Positions 1-5,618 of a stretch of 8,042 nucleotides of DNA are shown here, piece after piece. The stretch is from assembly GCA_945885645.1 (NCBI GenBank), contig CAMCYV010000059.1, positions 1 to 8,042 on the forward strand. The letters are read 5' to 3'. The stretch comes from Bifidobacterium breve (lineage in GTDB: Bacteria > Actinomycetota > Actinomycetes > S36-B12). Each line of letters starts with the position of its first letter. Within the stretch, counting starts at the first letter, position 1. The position numbers were made by a program, and so were the translations under genes. A model generated the notes under the pieces. It was not told the DNA's origin. It saw nothing but the letters and a program-made list of their open reading frames with translations, and made no database searches.

Positions 1-398
1 TGATTCGCTGCCGGGTGTAAATACATATCTAGTGCCGTCGTGGTTCCTGCGAGCAGTGATTCAAGTGCGCCAAGGCGAGCGCCAATATACGTCCCCTCGG
101 CACCCATAATCCGGGCTTCCTCCGCCCACACCAATTCCAAGAATCCCTGTAGGTCAACATTTTCAGCGACACCGCGCAAAAGGGTCATCGGTAAATGAGT
201 GTGCAGATTAATCAAGCCAGGCATGATCAATTGATCGGTGAGGTCAATAACTTGAGCTTGTGGGTATCGCTCTTTGATTTTTTGCGCGGGTCCAAGGTCA
301 AGAATTTTTGAGTCTTGCATCACCAGTGATGCACTTTCGAGCACCGCATCGCTTGAATCGCACGTCACGATGTAGCGAGCGTTATGCAGAATTATCAC
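1..398 (-). CDS. Amidohydrolase, TRZ/ATZ / MTA-SAH deaminase-like (N-terminal part, cut by window edge)
   Basis: Zinc- or iron-type amidohydrolase that probably deaminates or dechlorinates a nitrogen heterocycle or nucleoside; the nearest-looking relatives are 5-methylthioadenosine/S-adenosylhomocysteine deaminases and the TRZ/ATZ group. Only the first 132 codons are present; relatives are usually about 430-450 residues, so roughly 30 percent is visible. The N-terminal beta-sandwich part (about 1-58) leads into 'IMPGLINLHTHLPM', where His66 and His68 form the first metal-binding HxH. 'TLLRGVAENVDLQGFLE' and 'AGTTTALDMY' follow, both typical of the family. The start is a GTG at 398-396 (no upstream ATG), chosen because AAGGA at 411-407 sits 8 bases ahead. 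It begins 12 bases after the mutase stop on the same strand, so the two are probably co-transcribed. The later metal ligands and the substrate-specificity residues lie outside the window, so the substrate cannot be assigned. Confidence 0.85.
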   Translation of the reverse strand, partial: MIILHNARYIVTCDSSDAVLESASLVMQDSKILDLGPAQKIKERYPQAQVIDLTDQLIMPGLINLHTHLPMTLLRGVAENVDLQGFLELVWAEEARIMGAEGTYIGARLGALESLLAGTTTALDMYLHPAAN

Positions 399-406
399 GC
401 GTTATT

Positions 407-411
407 TCCTT
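407..411 (-). promoter_or_regulatory. Ribosome binding site deciding the GTG start of the amidohydrolase
   Basis: AAGGA on the minus strand, 8 bases before the GTG at 398. Its first base is the last base of the mutase TAA stop, so ribosomes ending on the mutase are placed to restart on the amidohydrolase. Confidence 0.6.
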
Positions 412-1997
412 TAGAAAAAGACTCTCGGTTGGTATTTGCCCCACACTGCGCGCAAGGCGTCGGATACCTCACCCACCGTTGCTCTGGCTTTGAGCGCTTC
501 CTTCATCGGAAACAACAAATTTGCATCGCCTTGGGCTGCTTCGGTTATCGCGGCCAGACACCGCTCCACCTCCGCATTGTCACGGTTGGCCCGAAGTGTG
601 GCGAGGCGCTCACATTGCTCGGCCTCAATCAAGGGATTGACGCGAAGTGGTTCGTAATGGTCTTCTTCACTGATCGTATATTTATTGACACCGACAACAA
701 TTCGCTCACCTGAGTCGATTTGCTGAGCAATTGTGTACGCAGTGTTCTCGATTTCCATTTTTTGAAAACCTTGCTCAATCGCGGAAACCGCACCGCCTCG
801 AACTTCAATTTGTTCAATTAACTCCAGGGCTTTTGCTTCCACGTCATCGGTCATGCTTTCAACAACATATGAACCTGCGAACGGATCAACGGTTGCGGTG
901 ACATCTGTTTCAAATGCGAGCACCTGTTGGGTCCGTAGCGCTAAGCGCGCCGCCTTCTCCGTTGGTAACGCAATTGCTTCGTCGTAGGAGTTCGTGTGCA
1001 GTGACTGGGTTCCACCGAGAACTGCTGCAAGTCCTTGCACGGCGACTCGAACCAGGTTCACCTCTGGTTGCTGGGCGGTAAGTTGCACACCCGCGGTCTG
1101 GGTGTGAAAGCGCAACATGAGTGACTTGGGATCTTTTGCTCCGAATTCATCTCGCATGATTCGAGCCCACATGCGCCGTGCTGCACGGAACTTAGCTACC
1201 TCTTCCAGAAAACTAGTTCGCGAGACGAAGAAAAATGCAAGGCGTGGAGCGAAGTCGTCAACATCAAGGCCCGCATCAATTGCGGCCTGGACATATGCCT
1301 TGCCGTTGGAAAGTGTGAATGCAATTTCCTGCGCGGGATTAGCCCCCGCTTCAGCCATGTGGTAGCCCGATATTGAGATCGTGTTCCAATTGGGTAGTTC
1401 GGTTTTGCAGTAAGCGAAAATGTCGGTGATTAAACGCAGTGACTCTTGTGGCGGGTAGATATAGGTCCCGCGGGCAATGTATTCCTTCAAAATATCATTT
1501 TGAATCGTTCCATTGAGTTGGCTTGAGTCAAGCCCATTTTCTTCGGCAACTAACTGGTACATCAGCAATAAAATCGCTGCCGGCGCATTGATTGTCATTG
1601 ATGTGGACACTGAGTCCAGGGGGATATCTTTGAAAAGGGTGTGCATATCCTCGATCGAGTCGATGGCCACACCTACTTTGCCTACCTCGCCATGAGCCAG
1701 GGCGGTATCGGAGTCCATCCCCATCTGCGTGGGGAGGTCAAATGCGACCGAAAGACCGGTCGTACCGGCAGCGAGTAGCTGGCGGTAACGCTCATTTGAC
1801 TCAGCCGCCGTGCCAAAGCCGGCGTACTGCCGCATTGTCCACGGGCGACCGGTGTACATGCTGGGGTAGACCCCCCGCGTATAGGGGAAAGTGCCGGGCT
1901 CCGCCAATTCGGTGGCTACATCAAATTCTGCTAGATCTGAGGCGTTGTAGACCTTCTTGATCCCAAACCCTGATTCACTCATTCGCTGTTCTGACAT
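411..1997 (-). CDS. Methylmalonyl-CoA mutase-type large (catalytic) subunit, without B12-binding domain
   Basis: Acyl-CoA mutase catalytic (TIM-barrel) subunit, 528 residues, expected to interconvert (R)-methylmalonyl-CoA and succinyl-CoA by an adenosylcobalamin radical mechanism. Family motifs include 'GRPWTMRQYAGFGTA' (50-64), 'GLSVAFDLPTQMGMDSD' (81-97), 'TIQNDILKEYIARGTYIYPP' (164-183), 'ISISGYHMAEAGA' (207-219) and 'TQSLHTNSYDEAIALPT' (330-346). Against Propionibacterium MutB, recalled from memory with a constant offset of 31, Tyr58 matches Tyr89, Arg176 matches Arg207, Gln166 matches Gln197 and Tyr212-His213 match Tyr243-His244. Isobutyryl-CoA mutases have Phe and Gln at the first two positions, so methylmalonyl-CoA is favoured. 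The protein ends at 'ATVGEVSDALRAVWGKY', just before the cobalamin domain of one-chain enzymes, and has no DxHxxG motif. It therefore needs a separate small B12 subunit, which is not in this window. The ATG at 1997 lacks a good Shine-Dalgarno and may be leaderless. Exact substrate is inference. Confidence 0.9.
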   Translation of the reverse strand: MSEQRMSESGFGIKKVYNASDLAEFDVATELAEPGTFPYTRGVYPSMYTGRPWTMRQYAGFGTAAESNERYRQLLAAGTTGLSVAFDLPTQMGMDSDTALAHGEVGKVGVAIDSIEDMHTLFKDIPLDSVSTSMTINAPAAILLLMYQLVAEENGLDSSQLNGTIQNDILKEYIARGTYIYPPQESLRLITDIFAYCKTELPNWNTISISGYHMAEAGANPAQEIAFTLSNGKAYVQAAIDAGLDVDDFAPRLAFFFVSRTSFLEEVAKFRAARRMWARIMRDEFGAKDPKSLMLRFHTQTAGVQLTAQQPEVNLVRVAVQGLAAVLGGTQSLHTNSYDEAIALPTEKAARLALRTQQVLAFETDVTATVDPFAGSYVVESMTDDVEAKALELIEQIEVRGGAVSAIEQGFQKMEIENTAYTIAQQIDSGERIVVGVNKYTISEEDHYEPLRVNPLIEAEQCERLATLRANRDNAEVERCLAAITEAAQGDANLLFPMKEALKARATVGEVSDALRAVWGKYQPRVFF

Positions 1998-2003
1998 GGG
2001 AGC

Positions 2004-2009
2004 AGCCTA
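2004..2009 (-). promoter_or_regulatory. Candidate -10 box (TAGGCT) for a leaderless mutase transcript
   Basis: TAGGCT fits the actinobacterial TAnnnT -10 pattern and ends 6 bases before the mutase ATG, so transcription would begin at or next to the A of the start codon. No purine-rich Shine-Dalgarno precedes this ATG, which fits a leaderless message. No convincing -35 hexamer is seen at 16-18 bases. Based on pattern only. Confidence 0.35.
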
Positions 2010-2119
2010 CGACCCTCGAATTTTTCGGCTCGGCATCGTTTCCCACCTCAACCTATGACTGTATTTTGCGAGGCCAAGATCACATTGTCGGTTTGTGAAT
2101 CCGCCGGGCTGATTGTTGG

Positions 2120-2139
2120 GGGAAAGGCTAATCTTTCCC
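2120..2139. repeat. Perfect inverted repeat upstream of sdhC (GGGAAAG-N6-CTTTCCC)
   Basis: Arms of 7 bases at 2120-2126 and 2133-2139 are exact reverse complements, separated by GCTAAT. The right arm overlaps the candidate -10 TAATCT (2129-2134). A protein bound here would sit on the promoter, which suggests an operator, most likely repressing. It could instead be a chance repeat. Confidence 0.5.
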
Positions 2140-2200
2140 ATAAGAACGTGCTCCCCCCTACCGTGGGGAAGAGCGCACAATTCGTAACCGATCGGATGGG

Positions 2201-2632
2201 ATGGCAGTCGTGTCAGTAGAAGCACCAGGGTTCTCGCTGCGAGCAACCCCGATTGGCACCCTTTATCGGGGTGGCGAGGGCATGTGGACGTGGGTTCTGC
2301 ACCGGATCACCGGCGTCTCCTTGTTCTTCTTCCTGTTCGTCCATGTTTTGGACACCGCCTTGGTTCGGGTTTCCCCCGCGGCCTACGACGAAATCATCGC
2401 TACTTACAAGACCCCGATTGTGAACCTACTTGAGGTTGGCTTAGTTGGTGCGGTGCTCTTTCACGCTTTCAATGGCATCCGAATCATCCTGATTGATTTT
2501 TGGGCAAAAGGGCCTCGTTACCAGCGCCAGATGACCTGGGGAATTGCTGCGGTCTGGCTCCTGATCATGATCCCTGGCTTCTATTTCATGACAATCCACA
2601 CAATTGACGCACTCTTTGGGAGCACATCATGA
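2201..2632 (+). CDS. sdhC: Succinate dehydrogenase cytochrome b556 subunit SdhC (membrane anchor)
   Basis: First membrane anchor of succinate:quinone oxidoreductase (complex II); with SdhD it holds heme b and the quinone site and anchors SdhAB on the cytoplasmic face. Of 143 residues, 'GTLYRGGEGMWTWVLHRITG' (19-38) is the SdhC signature including the HRxTG motif. Three hydrophobic spans lie near 36-56, 75-98 and 113-133. His88 in 'LFHAFNGIR' is the expected heme ligand, and 'DFWAKGPRYQRQM' (99-111) is typical of actinobacterial SdhC. The ATG at 2201 is the earliest possible start, because the frame has a TAA at 2141 and no other start between. It has no strong Shine-Dalgarno; a GTG at 2210 is the alternative. 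Its TGA overlaps the sdhD ATG (ATGA), implying coupled translation. First gene of sdhCDAB. Confidence 0.95.
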   Translation: MAVVSVEAPGFSLRATPIGTLYRGGEGMWTWVLHRITGVSLFFFLFVHVLDTALVRVSPAAYDEIIATYKTPIVNLLEVGLVGAVLFHAFNGIRIILIDFWAKGPRYQRQMTWGIAAVWLLIMIPGFYFMTIHTIDALFGSTS

Positions 2633-3030
2633 GTACTGCCGTATTTGCCCCCCGCTCGGATTCACGCAATAAACAGCGGAGCAACTTCGAACTGTATGGC
2701 TGGATGTTCATGCGGGTTTCCGGGATCATCCTGGTTTTCCTGGTCCTTGGCCACCTGTTCATCATGAACATTCTTGACGGTGGAGTGCAGAGAATTAACT
2801 TCGCTTTCGTGGCGGGTCGCTGGGCCAGCCCCTTTTGGCAGATCTGGGATTTATCGATGCTCTGGCTGGCTCTTCTCCACGGTGGTAATGGAATGCGCAC
2901 GATCATCAATGACTACGCCGAGCGGGATCAGACCAGGTTCTGGCTCAAGATGTTGCTGTATGTCTCAACCACCTTCATTATTGCCCTTGGAACACTCGTA
3001 ATTTTCACTTTTGATGCATCTATTGGCTAG
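2629..3030 (+). CDS. sdhD: Succinate dehydrogenase membrane anchor subunit SdhD
   Basis: Second membrane anchor of complex II, 133 residues, the usual size for actinobacterial SdhD. A polar N-terminus (1-20) is followed by hydrophobic spans near 30-50, 71-90 and 106-127. His84 in 'LLHGGNGMR' is a candidate heme ligand, and Asp95-Tyr96 in 'IINDYAERDQTR' match the conserved DY near the quinone pocket in the family. GGGAG about 7 bases ahead of the ATG, together with the 4-base overlap with sdhC, supports this start. Both anchors carry an HxxxG(I/M)R-type histidine; the number of hemes cannot be told from sequence alone. Twenty-three bases separate its stop from sdhA. Confidence 0.94.
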   Translation: MSTAVFAPRSDSRNKQRSNFELYGWMFMRVSGIILVFLVLGHLFIMNILDGGVQRINFAFVAGRWASPFWQIWDLSMLWLALLHGGNGMRTIINDYAERDQTRFWLKMLLYVSTTFIIALGTLVIFTFDASIG

Positions 3031-3041
3031 CGTGAAGGACT

Positions 3042-3047
3042 AAGGAG
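3042..3047 (+). promoter_or_regulatory. Strong ribosome binding site for sdhA
   Basis: AAGGAG, 6 bases before the sdhA ATG. It is the best Shine-Dalgarno in the operon and marks the one junction, sdhD to sdhA, that is not overlapped. Confidence 0.75.
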
Positions 3048-3053
3048 ATACCC

Positions 3054-4808
3054 ATGCAGACCCATGAATTTGACGTGATCATCGTTGGCGCTGGTGGAGC
3101 AGGGATGCGCGCCGCCCTCGAGTCAAGTACGCGAGCCCGCACCGCTGTACTTACCAAGTTGTACCCGACTCGTTCTCACACGGGAGCTGCCCAAGGCGGA
3201 ATGTGTGCAGCACTGGCCAATGTCGAAGAGGACAACTGGGAGTGGCATACATTCGACACCGTCAAGGGTGGCGACTACCTCGTTGACCAAGACGCGGCCG
3301 AAATCATGTGCAAGGAAGCGATCGATGCCGTTCTCGATCTAGAAAAGATGGGGCTGCCCTTCAACCGCACACCTGAAGGTCGCATTGACCAGCGTCGATT
3401 TGGTGGTCACACCCGCAATCATGGTGAAGCTGCCGTCCGCAGGTCCTGCTACGCCGCTGACCGCACGGGTCACATGATCTTGCAAACCCTCTACCAGAGC
3501 TGCATTAAAGAGGGTGTTGAGTTCTACAACGAGTTCTACGTCCTCGATATTTTGCTCAATGAAGAAACCGGTGAGCCGGTTGCAGCCGGAGTTGTTGCCT
3601 ATGAACTGGCAACCGGCGAGATTCATCTGTTCAAAGCGAAGTCAATTATTTTTGCAACCGGTGGCTTTGGAAAAGTTTTCAAAACCACGTCCAATGCCCA
3701 CACCCTCACCGGCGACGGAATGGGAATCATCTGGCGTAAAGGCCTTCCCTTGGAAGATATGGAGTTCTACCAGTTCCACCCAACCGGTTTGGCTGGACTC
3801 GGTGTTCTCCTCACTGAAGGCGCACGCGGCGAAGGTGGGATCCTGCGCAATGCCGCTGGAGAACGCTTCATGGAGCGGGTTGCACCCACCATTAAGGACC
3901 TAGCCCCCCGCGACATGATCGCTCGCGCAATGGTGCAGGAAGTACGTGAAGGTCGCGGAGCCGGTCCACACAAAGACTACGTCTACCTCGACCTCACCCA
4001 TTTGCCGAAAGAACAGATCGAGTCAAAGCTCCCCGACATTACGGAGTTCTCCCGCACCTACCTCGGTGTTGACCCAGTAACCGAACTCGTCCCCGTGTTC
4101 CCCACCGCTCACTACGCCATGGGTGGGATCCCCACGAACGTTGAGACCGAGGTGCTGCGTGACAACGTGAACATCGTTCCTGGTCTGTACGCTGCCGGTG
4201 AAGTCGCATGTGTGTCCGTACACGGCGCCAACCGCCTTGGAACCAACTCTCTTCTGGACATCAACGTTTTCGGCAAGCGCGCTGGTATTGCTGCTGCAAA
4301 CTACGCAAACAGTGTCTCCCATGTGGAACTCCCCCGTGATTCACAGGCACAAACAATTGCACTGGTTGAGCAGCTCCGTTCATCAACCGGTGGCGAGCGG
4401 GTGGCTCCGCTGCGCCGCGCACTCCAAGAAACCATGGATATGAACGCGCAGGTGTACCGCACCGAAGTGACCCTCAAGCAGGCTCTCATTGACGTACAAG
4501 GTTTACGCGAGCGCTACAAGAATGTGTCCATCCAGGACAAGGGCACCCGTTACAACACTGATCTCCTTGAGGCGATTGAACTTGGCTTCCTGCTCGACCT
4601 CGCCGAGGTACTCGTGGTTAGTGCGCTTGAGCGTAAGGAGAGCCGTGGCGGTCACGCACGCGAGGATTACCCAGCACGTGATGACGTTAACTTTATGCGT
4701 CACACAATGGCAACCCGCAAGATTGACGCACAGGGTCAGGAATACGTGCACCTGGACTACAAGCCGGTCAGTGTCACCAACTACCAGCCAATGGAGCGCA
4801 AATACTAA
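3054..4808 (+). CDS. sdhA: Succinate dehydrogenase flavoprotein subunit SdhA
   Basis: Catalytic flavoprotein of complex II that oxidises succinate to fumarate on the cytoplasmic face of the membrane; 584 residues, normal for the family. The N-terminal dinucleotide-binding motif is 'VIIVGAGGAGMRAA' (8-21). His42 in 'PTRSHTGAAQGG' is the covalent FAD-attachment histidine. Active-site elements follow: 'FHPTG' with His242, 'EGARGEGGILRN' (255-266), 'APRD' with catalytic Arg286, 'TAHYAMGGI' with His353, and 'HGANRLGTNSLLD' with Arg394. The C-terminal helical domain contains 'ESRGGHAREDYP' (529-540) and ends in 'NYQPMERKY'. All catalytic residues are present. The TAA overlaps the sdhB ATG by one base (TAATG). 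The direction (oxidase versus fumarate reductase) is inferred from the SDH-type operon and anchors. Confidence 0.97.
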   Translation: MQTHEFDVIIVGAGGAGMRAALESSTRARTAVLTKLYPTRSHTGAAQGGMCAALANVEEDNWEWHTFDTVKGGDYLVDQDAAEIMCKEAIDAVLDLEKMGLPFNRTPEGRIDQRRFGGHTRNHGEAAVRRSCYAADRTGHMILQTLYQSCIKEGVEFYNEFYVLDILLNEETGEPVAAGVVAYELATGEIHLFKAKSIIFATGGFGKVFKTTSNAHTLTGDGMGIIWRKGLPLEDMEFYQFHPTGLAGLGVLLTEGARGEGGILRNAAGERFMERVAPTIKDLAPRDMIARAMVQEVREGRGAGPHKDYVYLDLTHLPKEQIESKLPDITEFSRTYLGVDPVTELVPVFPTAHYAMGGIPTNVETEVLRDNVNIVPGLYAAGEVACVSVHGANRLGTNSLLDINVFGKRAGIAAANYANSVSHVELPRDSQAQTIALVEQLRSSTGGERVAPLRRALQETMDMNAQVYRTEVTLKQALIDVQGLRERYKNVSIQDKGTRYNTDLLEAIELGFLLDLAEVLVVSALERKESRGGHAREDYPARDDVNFMRHTMATRKIDAQGQEYVHLDYKPVSVTNYQPMERKY

Positions 4809-5602
4809 TGACAACAACCCTCGTCGCTGAAGTCGTAATTGAGCCAGAAAGCAACGTCGCTCCGGTAGTAATGCCGGAGACTCCGGTACCGGTCGCAACA
4901 GATGTCACATTTCGTATCCGTCGTTACCAACCGGATTTTGACGAGGAACCCCATTGGGTGGACTACACGGTTGCGCTGTACCCAACCGACCGGGTTCTCA
5001 CCGCTTTGGAAAAAATTAAGGGGGAGCAAGACGGCTCACTCACATTCCGTCGATCCTGCGCACATGGAATTTGTGGATCCGACGCTATGCGTATCAACGG
5101 CCGCAACCGCCTTGCCTGCAAAACCTTGGTAAAGGACATCGACATCAGCAAGCCCATCACCGTTGAAGCAATCAAGGGTCTTCCCCTTGAAAAAGACCTC
5201 GTGGTCGACATGGAACCTTTCTTCGCCGCCTACCGCCAAGTTCTCCCCTTCTTAATCCCCGAGGGACATGAGCCCACCAAAGAACGCATTCAATCCGCTG
5301 AAGATCGCGCCAGGTTCGACGACACAACAAAGTGCATCCTGTGCGCTGCCTGCACAACTTCATGCCCCGTCTTTTGGACCAATGAGCAGTACTTCGGCCC
5401 AGCCGCAATTGTTGCCGCCCACCGGTTCATCTTTGACAGCCGTGATGCGGGAGCAAACGCTCGCCTTGAAGTCCTTAACGACAAAGAGGGTGTGTGGCGC
5501 TGCCGTACGACTTTCAACTGCACCGATGCCTGCCCCCGTGGCATTGAGATAACCAAGGCGATCGCCGAAGTCAAACAGGCACTCATTTTCCGCCGAATCT
5601 AA
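4808..5602 (+). CDS. sdhB: Succinate dehydrogenase iron-sulfur subunit SdhB
   Basis: Electron-transfer subunit of complex II, 264 residues, carrying electrons from FAD in SdhA to the quinone site. The plant-type ferredoxin domain has [2Fe-2S] ligands Cys84, Cys89, Asp92 and Cys104; Asp in the third place is as in E. coli SdhB. The C-terminal domain has Cys176, Cys179, Cys182 and Cys242 for [4Fe-4S], and Cys186, Cys232 and Cys238 for [3Fe-4S]; the spacing matches E. coli SdhB. A poorly conserved Pro/Val-rich extension of about 32 residues precedes the ferredoxin domain; such extensions occur in other actinobacterial SdhB proteins. GGAG lies 11 bases upstream, and the TAATG junction suggests restart after sdhA. 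It ends 16 bases from the convergent gene's stop. Confidence 0.97.
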   Translation: MTTTLVAEVVIEPESNVAPVVMPETPVPVATDVTFRIRRYQPDFDEEPHWVDYTVALYPTDRVLTALEKIKGEQDGSLTFRRSCAHGICGSDAMRINGRNRLACKTLVKDIDISKPITVEAIKGLPLEKDLVVDMEPFFAAYRQVLPFLIPEGHEPTKERIQSAEDRARFDDTTKCILCAACTTSCPVFWTNEQYFGPAAIVAAHRFIFDSRDAGANARLEVLNDKEGVWRCRTTFNCTDACPRGIEITKAIAEVKQALIFRRI

Positions 5603-5618
5603 CCGGCATCACGCACTA

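Larger units (their letters stand above)
1998..2200. promoter_or_regulatory. Divergent control region between the mutase and sdhC
   Basis: The 203-base gap between two genes transcribed outward must hold both promoters. It contains TCACA/TGTGA arms at 2080-2098, a 7-base perfect inverted repeat at 2120-2139 and a GC-rich imperfect hairpin at 2150-2174. A possible sdhC -10, TAATCT, lies at 2129-2134 inside the second repeat; it would give a 5' leader of about 60 bases holding the third element. Several runs of four to six G or C (2118-2122, 2153-2158, 2165-2168) recall the G/C-run sites bound by RamA-type regulators of acetate and TCA genes in corynebacteria, but this resemblance is weak. No B12 riboswitch architecture is visible upstream of the mutase. 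Confidence 0.45.

Noticed and set aside
411..1997. Isobutyryl-CoA or 2-hydroxyisobutyryl-CoA mutase large subunit
   Set aside because: Tyr58 and Arg176 match the methylmalonyl-CoA mutase residues rather than the Phe/Gln of isobutyryl-CoA mutase or the Ile of 2-hydroxyisobutyryl-CoA mutase. Not excluded experimentally.
1998..2060. Cobalamin riboswitch ahead of the B12-dependent mutase
   Set aside because: The gap is short, no B12-box-like conserved core is visible, and the TAGGCT box suggests that the message begins at the start codon.
2055..2219. A 54-codon open frame on the plus strand inside the mutase/sdhC gap, overlapping the start of sdhC
   Set aside because: It has no Shine-Dalgarno, resembles no family I know, and covers the inverted repeats and promoter region in a different frame from sdhC.
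4503..4898. Long open frame antisense to sdhA/sdhB (131 codons), and similar antisense frames across the operon
   Set aside because: These are by-products of codon bias in well-supported genes on the other strand, with no motifs or ribosome binding sites.
5592..5607. Possible terminator hairpin after sdhB
   Set aside because: The stem is only 4 bases with an 8-base loop and no T-run.
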